Assembly: GCA_035236585.1 (NCBI GenBank)
Contig: CP141126.1
Coordinates: 10,367,001 to 10,431,000, forward strand
Length of the DNA stretch: 64,000 nt
Direction of reading: 5' to 3'
DNA from: Warburgia ugandensis
Taxonomy: Eukaryota; Streptophyta; Magnoliopsida; Canellales; Canellaceae
Part shown: piece by piece, positions 1 through 11,500 of the stretch
Layout: each line of letters starts with the position of its first letter
How positions within the stretch are numbered: position 1 is the first letter of the stretch
Program-made: the position numbers and the translations under genes
Notes under the pieces: generated by a model
Database searches by the model: none
What the model was told of the DNA's origin: nothing
What the model saw: the letters and a program-made list of their open reading frames with translations, nothing else

Positions 1-2649
1 CATATCCTCAATAGTCTGGATGGTCCTCTCGCTCTGTCCGTCTGTCTGAGGATGGAATGCTATGCTGAATTTCAGTCTTGACCCTAATGCCTCTTGCACG
101 CTCTTCCAGTATTTTGAGGTAAATCGCGTATCTCGATCCCATATAATTGTCAAGGGAACGCCATGTAGACTGACGATCTCCTTAACATATAATTTCGCTA
201 AGCTATCCACGGTCTGATTTTGTCTAATAGGAAGAAAATGAGCGGACTTGGTCAACCTGTCCACAACGACCCATATCATGTCGTGGCTGCTAGCGGTCCT
301 CAGAAGACCCAGAACGAAGTCCATGGTAATATGGTCCCACTTCCACTCAGGAAGGTCCAATGTTTGAAGTAGTCCTAATGGACGCTGATGCTCAGCCTTG
401 ACCTGTTGACAGGTCAAGCATTGTGTAACGCACTCTCCAACATCCTTTTTCATACCATTCCACCAGAAATGCCTCATGAGATCCTGATACATCTTTGTAC
501 CCCCAGGATGAATTGTATAAGGGGACTGGTGTGCTTCTTGAAGTAAATCACGCTTCAATTCGTCATCTGCTGGTACTACCAACCTTCCCTTAAATCTAAC
601 CCCTCCATCTGGTCCCCTCGAAAAATCTGTCTTATCTGTTAGATCCTGTGTTTCCCTGTCTTTGCCCTGTGCCTCTAAGATCCTGTCAAAGAACTTAGAC
701 CGAGTCGTCAAATTGGCAACCATCACACCCGCCTTCCTACTCAGGGCATCTGCAACGACGTTAGCCTTCCCAGGATGGTACTGTATGGTGAAGTCGAAGT
801 CCTTAAGATACTCCATCCATCTGCGCTGCCTCATATTCAATTCACTCTGAGTAAAGAAGTACTTGAGGCTCTTGTGATCAGTGAATACCTCAAATCTCTC
901 ACCATAAAGATAATGTCTCCAGGACTTCAACACAAATACCACCGCTGCTAATTCCAAATCATGTGTTGGGTAATTTACCTCATGTGTCTTTAGCTATCTA
1001 GATGCATAGGCAATTACCTTCCAATGTTGCATCAACACTGCTCCTAATCCCTTGCTAGAGGCGTCACAATAAACGACATAATCGCCTGTACCAGATGGTA
1101 AGGTCAATACCGGAGCAGTAGTAAGTCTCCTCTTGAGCTCTTGGAAGCTCTCCTCGCAAGCCTCGGTCCATACAAATTGAGTGTCTTTCCTGGTCAGGGT
1201 GGTCAATGGTAACGCGATCTTAGAGAATCCCTCTATGAAGCGACGATAATACCCTGCCAAACCTAGAAAATTGCGTATCTCCGTCACTGTCTTGGGCCTC
1301 TCCCAGTGTCGTACTGCCTCTACCTTTGTTGAATCCACAGCCACTCCATCTTTAGATATGACGTGGCCTAAGAAATGCACCTGGTCTAACCAAAAATCAC
1401 ACTTACTGAACTTGGCATACAATTGATGTCGACGAAGTGTGTCCAATACCGTGTGGAGATGCTCCCTATGTGTATTATGACTAGGCGAATAAATTAAGAT
1501 GTCATCCACGAATACAATCACGAACTTATCCAAATAAGCTCGAAAGACACGGTTCATTAGATCCATGAACACTGCAGGTGCGTTCGTCAATCCAAACAGC
1601 ATCACTAGGAACTCATAATGACCATAACGACTCCTAAAGACAGTCTTCGAGATATCCTCTTCTCTTACCCTCAGCTGATGATACCCTGACCTCAGATCTA
1701 TCTTGGAGAACACTTGTGCCGATTGGAGCTGATCAAATAAATCATCTATGCGTGGCAAGGGGTATCGGTTCTTTATAGTAACACCATTCAACAACCGATA
1801 GTCAATGCATAGTCTCAGTGATCCATCCTTTTTCTTCACGAAAAGGACTGGTGCTCCCCATGGTGATCCACTCGGCCTGATGAAGCCCTTATCCAGTAAC
1901 TCTTGCAATTGTACCTGAAGTTCTCTCAACTCTGCTGGAGCCATCCTGTATGGTGCCTTAGAGATAGGCGATGTACCCGGCACCAAGTCAATGGTGAAGT
2001 CAATCTCCCTACTTGGCGGCAATCCTGGTAATTCCTCAGGAAAGACATCAGCAAAATCACGGACAACATCAATCTCGTCAAGCCGTGGCTGCTCCTTTTC
2101 CTCAACAGTCACATATGCGAGGAATGCATTACACCCTTGTGCATAAAATCGTGCCGCCTTCATAGCAGAAATGATGCATGTACCTGCCTGATCTTTCCTA
2201 CCCTGGAACACTATTTCTGGTTGCCCAAGTATAAGAAAAGTGACTCGCTTCTTTCGGCAGTCTACCATAGCCCCATAGTTGGCTAACCAATCCATCACAA
2301 GAATAACATCATAGTCTACCATGTCTAGTAAGATGAAGTCTGTGTTCATACTCACTCCTGATATTTCTACAGGTATATCTCTAAGATATTCTGTAGTTTC
2401 TACTGTCTCTCCCACAGGTGTCATGATATCTAATCCAAATGCTAGTTTGTGTACACATACATCAAGGCAAGATGCAAAAATACATGATATAAAAGAATGT
2501 GTAGACCTTGTGTCAAAAAGAACTTTGGCATGTCTATCTGAGACTAGAAGAGTACCTTCTACGACCTGGTGTGATGCCTGCGCTTGTCCTAATGAGATGG
2601 CAAATACTCGCCCCTGGCTACGTGGCGCGTTAGCTATCTCTGCTCCCAT
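1..2649 (-). pseudogene. pol part of the Ty3/Tekay element (protease, RT, RNase H, integrase)
   Basis: Fossil pol region. The protease-like segment lies around 2380-2560, RT around 1270-2000 with its FVDD box near 1500, and RNase H around 1000-1240. Integrase core sequence continues to position 1, where the [12 protein letters not shown] motif is read. These are family-typical motifs. The region is part of a broken element and is not annotated as a host gene. Confidence 0.9.
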
Positions 2650-3776
2650 CTCGGTATGCCTCTCTCTCTGCCCCTTAGGGCAGTCCTTAATGAAATGGCC
2701 AACGTCTCCACAGTTGAAACACCTGTATGGCTGTCTCTGGTAAGGTGTATAGGACTGTCTTTGTGGTTGGGGCTGCCTCTGCTGCTGTGGTCAGTCGAAT
2801 CTATTGCACCCTCGCCCAGGGTGCCAACCCTTGCACCTATCACATCTCTTCCTCTCAGTGTCTCTCTTAAATTTGGCCTGTGGTAGATGACCTGATGCCC
2901 CATGTGTCTGCATAGCACCAAATGGTCGCTTGCCCTTAAAGGACTGGAACGCACTCCCTCTAGTCTTGAGAGAGTTCTTCTCATGCATGGACGCCATATC
3001 AGCAGCATCTCGCACAGAAGTGGGTCACGAAGAAATCACTCGATCTCTCAGCCAAGGAGTCAACCCATCCACAAATCTGTCAGTTGCCTCTGTGTCTGAG
3101 GCCAGTGCGTGAGGTGCAAATCTCCTCAGTCATGTAAATCGGTTCAGGTACTGCTGAACCGTCATATCTCTCTGCTCAAGGGTGGCAAACTCCTTCTTCA
3201 TGGACTGCAATGCATGAGGTGGAAAATACTGAGTGTCGAAAGCCTGTTTAAAGGCTGCCATGTCATCGTCTCGGTCGGATCTGGTTGGGTGAGTGTGAAA
3301 GTCTGCCACCAGAAGCCAGCCTCACCTTTCAGTATGTAGGAGGCTACTCTAACTTGATCATCTGCTAAGATCTTCATAGCGTCGAATGTCCTCTCCGCCT
3401 TGAATAACCATCGCTCGGCCTCCTCCGTGTTACCATCGCCATAAAAGGGTTTCATCATCTTTTGAAACCTCTCTAATAATTTGTCAGTCTTCCTAGAGTC
3501 ACTCGTAGCATCGCCCTCTGTGGCTCTAGGTAAGGATGGTTCCTATACTGGTTGTGAGGATTGGGTTGAAGAAACCATGGGTGTCACTTGAGGTGGTGGA
3601 ATAGGTCTAGGGTTTGCAGCTTCAACAGCTGTCCTAACCTGCTGCTGGATAAGTGGTAAAAGTCTTGACATTAATTGATTCAATAACTCGGTATCTCGGT
3701 CCCCTTGAGTTGAGGGCTCAGCGGGTGGAGCCACGGGTGTAGCAGGGGTAGACCTTGTCCTTCTTCGAGGAGTCAT
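2650..3776 (-). pseudogene. gag part of the Ty3/Tekay element
   Basis: Fossil gag region. The proline-rich N-terminus begins near 3776 (MTPRRRTRST). The Retrotrans_gag core lies around 3198-3458 (MMKPFYGDG, EAERWLFKAE). A CCHC zinc knuckle ([14 protein letters not shown]) is read near 2690-2735, just before protease. The order and motifs fit Ty3 elements of the Tekay group. Broken. Confidence 0.88.
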
Positions 3777-3901
3777 CTGTCAAAAGTTTTAAATATCACT
3801 AAGTGTAAGTTCCTCTCTCATAGTTTCTCTCTCTACAACTATTATGAACTGTTACTCCCATATAAATGGACATTTACAAGGATTATGATGGACTAGACTG
3901 G

Positions 3902-3913
3902 GCTCTGATACCA
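3902..3913 (-). other. Primer binding site (initiator tRNA-Met)
   Basis: On the minus strand this reads TGGTATCAGAGC, the complement of the plant initiator tRNA-Met 3' end. It lies five bases inside the LTR edge at 3919. It fixes the orientation of the element and shows that 3919-5487 is its 5' LTR. Confidence 0.93.
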
Positions 3914-3918
3914 ACTTT

Positions 3919-5487
3919 GTAACACCCCGGATTTTTAAGACATTTTTTTTAAAATAATAATAGTATTTTAAATAAGAGCATTTGGGATCCCATGAGAAAA
4001 GATTTATTCAACATTTTACTAAACCTATCTTAAAAACTCCGGGTATTAGTTTTCCTTTCTCAAATAAGAATTGCAATTTAAAACACGATCACACATGATG
4101 CTATGTTTAAACATGGTTTAAAATCAAGGCAAAACATTAGTTGTCGTCACCTACCTCAGTGTGAGACCACTAGCTTACTAATAACTCCCTTTAACTAGTA
4201 TATTCAAGTGCACCTGTACATATCACATCACTATTTTAATATTTTTCTAAAGAAAAAGTGGTCATTTCTAAATTTTTAGTTAAAACTAGGTCCGCGTCGT
4301 CAATATGATCACAATGCATCTTTCGGATCGTGATTTGGACTCCTCTAGCTCCCAAAAATCAATTTTAAGTGAAAATACTTCATATAAGGTGTTTGGCGGG
4401 TGCACTGGTTTACACCAGTGGCCCTGCTTTACACCGGGTTACACCGGCGCCCAGTGTACACTGGGTTACACCAGCGGCCCCGGTTTACACTGGTTTACAC
4501 CGGCACCCAGTTTACATTGGGTTACACGGGCAGCCCGGTTTACACCGGCGACGCGGAAACCGGCACCTAAGAAGACGACCGGCTTACGGTCACCTCCAGT
4601 GACCCTACAGGTGTCCAAATCACTTGGTTTTTGAGCCATTTTGTTCCAAATTTTGTCTAGTTTTCATTTCTATCATCCTTTTGCATTGATTTCTCCAAAA
4701 ACTATGTTTTTTAAACGGTTTTTTCCAAGTTCCTAAAAACATCCCTAGGTACTGGTTTTTGGATTTTCTGGAGAAATCCACCGTTGGATCACTCCCAAAT
4801 TTAAAGGGTTTGCTCTTGGGTCTCTTGTGCAATAGTTAGATGGTGCGATTTCCAAACGGAAGAGGTTTGGTCCGTTAAATCACGCTCCAACAGTAGCGTG
4901 CATACAGGTTCCCAGGAAATCCGATTTTTCCTAATTTTTTTTCATGCTTTTCTAATTAGTTTTCCTATTTAATAAATACGAAAAAATAGAGTTTAAGGCT
5001 TACCTTGTGCCTGGCCGAGGTTGCTTGTGTTGCCGGGGTTCCACTCGCCGAAAAAATGCAATCTTTCCAAGCTAGGGTTCTGCGTAAAAAGCTCAGAGAA
5101 AACGCTCAAAGTGGAGCATTTTGGCTCCTAGAGGAGCATAGATATAGGGTTTTAGAGTCTTGGGAAACTCTTCCCCACACGTCTCTTTCCACGTCTCTTC
5201 GGCGATTTTTCCGGCACTGGTAGAGACGTGTGGAAGACGGGGGTGCCATTATCAATTTGGACCCCTGTCTAACACGTCTCTATCAAATGACCAATTTGCC
5301 CTTACAACTTTGACGGCTCATAACTCTCTCGTTTGAGCTCCGTTTTTCGCGTTCTTGGTGGCGTTGGATTCGTATCGACGAGTACTTTCTAATTCTTATG
5401 TTTTCAGGAAAAAAATTTCATCCATAAAATTTTATTTTAATTTATTTAATAATTTCCTATTTTATCCTAAAAATTAAGGATATTACA
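3919..5487 (-). repeat. 5' LTR of the Ty3/Tekay element (1,569 bp)
   Basis: Bounded by TGTAACACCCCGG on the plus strand and GGATATTACA at the far end, so it has TG...CA termini. The primer site abuts one edge. It is related along most of its length to the LTR at 53099-55830, but lacks a ~1.2-kb internal block present there. The five bases outside it at the right are GAGAA; the matching duplication would lie beyond the window. Confidence 0.9.
4402..4548. repeat. Minisatellite inside the LTR
   Basis: A GC-rich tandem repeat built on GGTTTACACCGG / GGTTACACCGGC words. Short words recur about every 18-20 bp, within a longer unit of roughly 57 bp present about two and a half times. The corresponding stretch of the related LTR at 53099-55830 has unrelated GC-rich sequence, so the array is specific to this lineage. 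Confidence 0.75.
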
Positions 5488-7259
5488 GAGAAGCTTTGAC
5501 ATAATATAGTTGACCTTAGACAAATGTCTGATCATGTCCTTCAGCCTTTAGACGAGCACTTAGGATAGTGAAACCACTCTTAATTAATTCAAATGCTATA
5601 TCAGTCCACTCAAAATTTACACTTACGGAGTGACCGTGAGAATAATGATGCACCACGACCTTACATGTTCCCATTTCCATACCAAGTCGATATCCAAATT
5701 GGATTTTTATGCACAAGCATCAGCAATACCTGAGGTGCTGCTATGCACAGTATGATCCAAGTAAAAGCTACCATAATTAAACAGTTGGAGATGGCGTAGT
5801 TGCTTCTGTTAGGAAATGTAAAAAAGAAACTACTAGTGTATGAGTGAGAGCCCCATCTTGTATTTCCTAGGATGCAGTTGGATAGTACCAGCAGAAACAA
5901 ATTGATTTAGCTAGTGGTGCTACTAGATGGACATGTCATTGCTCCAAAAAGAGACCCATTAAAGTTCAATATGAATATTTCAATGCCTATAATGAGATCT
6001 AGGGCACTTTCTACTAGTAGGAAATAGGAAGGAAGAACATTGCATACACCACTGATCCAATCGCAGTCATTTCTGTTTTCAGTTCAAAATAGGAGAAATC
6101 ATAATAGGTTTTGTTTAGCCTACTGATTAGCTATCTAGGTAAGTTAACCCTAGAAGCATCTTATTCTTTCAATTGAGATTTGGCTGATAGAGTAGGTTTT
6201 ATTCTACCATACCTCTACACCTACCTCAAGACACGCAGACAGACTTTCCCCCTTCATCATGTTTGAGAGGCACATGCCTATGACAAAGGCATAAGTGCAC
6301 AGAACAGGTTGTATGCTTCCTATTGACTCCTTTCTCTAACAGTTAAACCTTACAGCATTGGCCTGAGGCACACCTATACGCATATGCTAGCTGTCTTTGA
6401 AACCGTCCAGCACATTATAGTCTCCTGTGTCCTTGGGCCTGTTGTTAGTGGCCCTGGAAATGCATATCTGTGATCATTGATGGAACCTGTACTGTAAGTG
6501 TTAATAGTTGACTTGTAAAATTTAAGCATTTTGGTAGTTGATCTAGTGTGTTGAAAGAACTATTTAGAAGGCAACAAGCAGCAAGACACTTCTGGATTTT
6601 CTTTTACAGTTCACCTCTGCCACATTAATTTGCAGGAGGGGAATAATTTACATCTGGCATGGGTTTGAAGTTATATCCATCTCTAACAAGGAGCGTCTTT
6701 TCTGCAGACAGTATTTTGATTACTTATCGAAGTCCCCATCACATAATCCTTTGGTCTTAGTGTCACAGAAATTTTGATGTTTTAAAATTGGTCTTATCCT
6801 TGAATTTGTTACTCCTGGTATTCAAGGTTTCCAAGTTGTACTCTGTACCCTTGAACTCAATATTGTTAGCTGTGCTTGTGCATCGTACCCCTCATTTGAT
6901 GTTTTGTTTTGTCTCAAGTGAGTGACTTTTCAATGTTCACTTTTCTGTTTGAGTAATCCAAGTAGTCAACAAAAAATTGAAAATGCTGCTGTTTCGTCAT
7001 ATACTCTTTTTCATTTATTACTCCATTTTTATGTGTTTCCTTGCCCCATGAACTATTTTCCCAGCAGTTTCATTTGGGAAATAAAAGCAAAGGGGCAGCC
7101 TTCATTTAATGCTAATGCTGCGTACTCCAGTATAACCTTGGTCTTCTTTACCTTTTCCTTCTACCATTTGTTACAACATGAATGAAAATTTATGTTGACA
7201 ATTTTACTTCATTTACCTTTTATTTTTCTTCTGCATCTTGATAAAATTTTCTTGCTTTA
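5488..7259. other. Intergenic or degraded intronic DNA
   Basis: No intact gene. A minus-strand open stretch at about 5516-5660 (…VVVHHYSHGHSVSVNFEW…) reads like an old exon fragment, but I could not assign a family. The part nearest 7259 ends in a splice-acceptor-like TTGCTTTAG, so it is probably intron of the ATXR-like pseudogene that follows. Confidence 0.5.
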
Positions 7260-7987
7260 GTTGGTGGAAAATATCGAAGGCGATCCATGCCTTTAGTTAT
7301 GTCTAAGAAGAAGAGGAGATTATTGCCATTTAATCCAACAGAGGATCCTGTGAGGAAGCTAGAACAGATGGGTTCCATTGCTACTGCCTTGACAGCTTTG
7401 CTAGTGGAATACAGCAATGAGCTCACTTGGATGCCCAGCATGGCTCCAAGCCTCCAAGGTCTGGTAGTCGGCCCAGATTCGAAAAGGGTGGCATGCAGGT
7501 CGGGGTTTTCCTCTAAATTTGTTATCACGGAAGTAATTGTTTGTCTCTCTCCATGTTAGAATGTCATCGATCATGTTAATGGTTTATTGTTTTAGGTTCT
7601 GTTGAAAGAAGATACAGAAACATTAGAACCTTCCAGAACCATGGGCACAAGAGGAGAATGGCCTCTTGCAGTAGTTTTTTATTCACGTTAAGTGTATATT
7701 ATTCACTCTTGGACTAATGTTCTATTCTGTGTCAGAGGTCTTGACTGCTGAATTCAAATTAACTGACATTTATTGTCTCGTGCAGTTTCACCATAGAGGC
7801 TGATGGATACATCAAAAGATTTAACATTCATCATGGAACACACTGGTGATGACGATTATATCAAGAACTGGGAACATGATGACCGTTCTTTTATCAACCA
7901 ATTCCTCTGGGAGTGTTGTTATTTTCCCTGATAAATGTGAAAATATTGCATGCTTTGTTAATGGCATCAACAATCACATTCCATAAG
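7260..7987 (+). pseudogene. ATXR5/ATXR6-like SET-domain histone H3K27 monomethyltransferase, unprocessed pseudogene
   Basis: Three exon remnants match the middle of plant ATXR5/6, which monomethylate H3K27 in heterochromatin. Exon A (7260-7498) gives KKKRRLLPFNPTEDPV, then KLEQMGSIATALTA and EYSNELTWMP. Exon B (7596-7686) gives LLKEDTETLEPSRTM. Exon C (7786-7987) gives FTIEADGYIK and, after disruption, PDKCENIACFVNGINNH. GT-AG introns of about 97 and 99 bp remain, so this is a duplicated or decayed gene and not a retrocopy. Exon A carries a frameshift after WMPSMAP near a CCTCCAAG duplication. Exon C has a stop after the HHGTHW stretch and a stop after NNHIP. The PHD finger upstream and the C-terminal catalytic half of SET (RFN and YDYN motifs) are not visible. 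The family match is from memory of the protein sequences and is strong. Confidence 0.85.
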
Positions 7988-8321
7988 TCAGTCTGAGAGT
8001 GTTCTCATTCCCACCGTTATTGTTGTTTCTAGTTCATGGGTAGGTCTACATTCCAGCTCTGCACATGCATTTTTCCGTGTAGCTAACCTCACAGAGTTAT
8101 GTTTTGTCTTCATATCTCCACACTCTGTTATCTCGTAGCTAATGGGTTGCATATGTAATGAAATGTCCTTTTCTCATAGGACCAAAGCCATGTGTACTTC
8201 TTGTGGGTCTGCATAAGATTTTTTCTTGTGGGCTCAAAAAAGTATACTTCTTTGTTCGGGAGAGTGCCTGGCTTAGTAATGGGACCCTTATGTTTCGTTA
8301 CTGTTACCTAACACAAAGGCC

Positions 8322-8400
8322 CAGTAACCTCGTAGCTCAGTGGTTTAGTGGAAACAGACAACTCTCCCATTAGCTTCAGAGTGTAGATTTGAGGTCTGGA
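8322..8400 (+). mobile_element. tRNA-derived SINE-like fragment
   Basis: Contains an A-box-like TAGCTCAGTGGT followed about 50 bp later by a decayed B-box-like GATTTGAGGTCTGG, as in tRNA-related SINE heads. No clear target duplication or tail was found. It could also be a tRNA pseudogene fragment. Confidence 0.35.
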
Positions 8401-8409
8401 CGCTCATAG

Positions 8410-8508
8410 AAATTAGTTTTACATGTTTTAAGGGTTTTCAGGTCGGGACCCTCACCGATCGGGGGATGGATAGATAAAAGAGAAATTAGTTTTACATATG
8501 TTTTAAGG
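8410..8508 (+). repeat. Short direct repeat pair
   Basis: Two copies of GAAATTAGTTTTACAT followed by (AT)GTTTTAAGG flank about 46 bp containing a B-box-like GGTCGGGACCCTC and an A-rich GATAGATAAAAGA. This could be a target duplication around a SINE 3' end, or a local tandem duplication. Confidence 0.4.
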
Positions 8509-11500
8509 CTGCAAATAGCCTGGAATTTTTTTTACTATTCATGAATAACTTGATTTCTCAATCTCATTCATGTTGCAAACGGTTCCAATATAGAGCTCTT
8601 TAGACGGGCTAAGAAACAATGGGGAGAATTACTCACCATAGAGATCCTATCACTTAATGGAAACTCTATCTATGGAGAGCTGTACCTGTCCCAAATAATC
8701 CAAATGGATTGAGTTATCCGTGGACATGGAATTTCTACCCTGCCACTGATGCGTGCAAATGTAGATGATAAGATGTAATAGTTCTTCAATCTTGAGCTCT
8801 CTGTTTCTCTCACAAAAGCTTTTTGCAGGGTGTTATTTTCTTTCCCTCTTTTTCTTATTTTTAATGTCGAACACGCATACCCACGAGCAGCTTGGAATTA
8901 TGCCCTAACACAAGAAAGGCTCCTAGCATAGCTGCACTACAAGGCCTTTGCTCACAGGTTCTCGTGTTTGCCATACTTTCTGAGACGAGTACCAACTATT
9001 GTTATCAGCTGGCTGTACCTAGCCACTTGCTGGGTAGAATATAGTGAAGGGACTAAGCTTAGATTGAACCAGTGGCTCTTGAGTTAAGTTAATTAGGCAT
9101 ATTAACTGCTTAAACATTTTCTGAGCTTTAAACCTAAGCAGCGGCGCAAGGAGCCTTTATTCCTGGTTGATCAGGCTGGAGGCTGCTTATGGGGGCGCGT
9201 GTGTTGATGATTATGGGGGGAAAAAAAAAACCCGTCTAAAAAGGCCATTTGGCACCGGAATAACAGTCCGCGGACTGAGTTATTCATAATTACTGAATTT
9301 CTTCTCTTGTGTTTAGCAGCTTAGGCTTGTTCAAGTATCATCCTCAAACATTTCTCTCATGGTTTTTGAATTTTTGTTAGATGATCGATCAGGTTGGCAG
9401 ACCAAAAGTACGAGACTTACACTGCCTGCTAAAAGTCTAAATTAGGCTCACATTTTTGCGACGAAGTCAATGAAGCCATTCATTCCTTGACTGCATATAG
9501 GTTTATGCCCCAAGACTGTTATGAACTAGTTTTATCTTTTGATGACTCGAGTTCTGTAACCTATCACTTGCGAACTTCTTGACATCTCCGTTTTATACCA
9601 TTACAGTGCCAATAAGGGCCAGTATCATCTAATGGAGGAGACCTCGGCTTGTGGTCCACCTGGAAAGAGACCCACCAAATGGGTGGTTTTGAACGTTGAA
9701 AATATGGGCGCTCATTGTAGTCCTAGCCGCTGTATAAACCTTGTACTCTGTGTCGGTCAACCACCCCGTAGAAACTTGGCACATATGGTGGGCAAAAGCA
9801 TGCAGGTACTGCTGGGCAAATCCTTGGGTGTGATCCAAATCATTTCAGACGATCTTAAGCCTTAGGTTTGTGGAGAGTCTGTTGACGACTATACCCCATT
9901 GTTTTCCTATTTCGTTACTGTCCAGTTAAAAGCCACAAATCAGATCCATAGGATTGTCCAAACAGGTTCAAATTTGGTGCTTTCTTCATCCATAGCAGAG
10001 TCTACCGAATATATGGGCTAGATCAGTGAAACCATTTAAGTTCCAGTGTCCTACTTAAAAACCACCGCCACCACCTGCATGTGAGTTGCTTGTCATGTGC
10101 ATGGTTAGCACTCAAAAGTCGAAACCAATCAAGTTGGGCCACTAAACCTACTTTGTCGCCCCTCCATGTCATTACCATCCGACCATACTTCAAGCTTGTG
10201 ACCATCAAGTGCAGGGACCACGACCCTGCTATGCCTACCTCCCAGCAGGTAGTGGTCCTCGCGGAGTAAGAAACCTTGTGTCGACGGCTGTCAAATTGGC
10301 TTACCCTGAAAGCTCGGGATAGGGGATTACGCCATGCCTTCAACTAAAAATGAAAATTTAAGAAGGTAGTTGATGAAATCTCAACTTTGACGATTATTTG
10401 CGTGTACACTATATAAACCAACTGCGAAATCAATGCCTCCGATCACGACTCTCAACTACTCTAAAACTGCACATGCATATCGATGAGTGCTCCAGTCGGG
10501 TGTGATCACCCATTAAGTTGCCACATGGCACCCATTTTCGATCCAATCCATTCATCTGATCAATCTGACTTCGCATATCTTGTACACCACAAGTCACATG
10601 CAATGATGTGGGTTGTTTAGTGTAGCCTTTTGTTTATACAAATTTCATAACCCAAACTGAGATGGTTACCTTTCAAAAAACTTCCAAGGAAATCAGAGAA
10701 TAACTATGTTCCATTCTTCTAAACGGAGGAGAAAAGATAAAACTTATTATTGATGAAAATAAGAGTTTGAAACTCACGTAATTCGACTCTTCTGGTTAAC
10801 TTGATAAAAAACGGGCTATTGTATTTGTATAGAATACAATAGAGAGGCATATCCAATCCTTGCTCATCCATGAATTCCGTATTCTTCAGGGCAAGTAGAG
10901 CAATTTGGTCCTATAATCAAAGCACATAAACATAGTCATGCAGTTTGCATGGTTTTCTGAATCAATAGACATCAGAGCTAGAGAGATGGGTAAGATCAAC
11001 AAAAGGTGGGGGCTTCATCAAATGTAGGGCAGTACATGGCAAAGCATGTGATCTCTACCCTAAGTTAGGTAGCATTAATGATACCTATCAGACCTTCCAT
11101 TTAAATTTGTAGATAATAAATACCATTTGACTTGGGATAATGCGCGTGTAGACTAAGTTACCGAGTAGTAAACGCCTTTCTAATTTAATTACCATTAATA
11201 ACTTAATCAAGAGTTTGCATTGATTACTGTGTTTTTGGCTTATTAAATTTGCTGCATTCTCTCCTCTATTTCGGGAGGACGGTGACCCTGAGAATTTTTA
11301 TCGGATCATGGGCTTATTCTTTTTTTCCTCTTTCTTGGATCACGTGATTCACTGAATTTTATGTTACTCGTGACTACGTACGTGGGATCTCTAAGGCAGC
11401 AGAATCGATGGCTCTTGCGGTGCCACGTCATATCTTTGGCGTCTCATAATCATGTTTCGACATGCCATTTAGTGGACAGGCGTACATTGGAAATCTCCTC

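Larger units (their letters stand above)
1..5487 (-). mobile_element. Ty3 (Metaviridae) retroelement, Tekay/Del-like chromovirus, partial
   Basis: A fossil LTR retroelement read on the minus strand, cut by the left window edge. Seen from right to left: 5' LTR (3919-5487), initiator-Met tRNA primer site, Gag, protease, reverse transcriptase, RNase H and the integrase core. The order protease-RT-RNase H-integrase defines Ty3. The wording of the RT region ([29 protein letters not shown]) and of the integrase ([12 protein letters not shown]) is typical of the Tekay/Del clade. The 3' end of pol, any chromodomain and the 3' LTR lie outside the window. The copy looks broken but only lightly decayed, with a handful of breaks, so it is probably fairly young. 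Age cannot be measured because the partner LTR is not visible. Confidence 0.93.

Noticed and set aside
2321-3339. Plus-strand ORFs over the gag/pol region
   Set aside because: Shadows of the minus-strand retroelement frames.
4305-4634. ORFs of 109 and 77 residues in the LTR
   Set aside because: Generated by the LTR minisatellite; no start context or domain.
9160-9175. CCTGGTTGATC word suggesting the start of 18S rRNA
   Set aside because: Only about 11 bases match and the following sequence is unrelated to rRNA.
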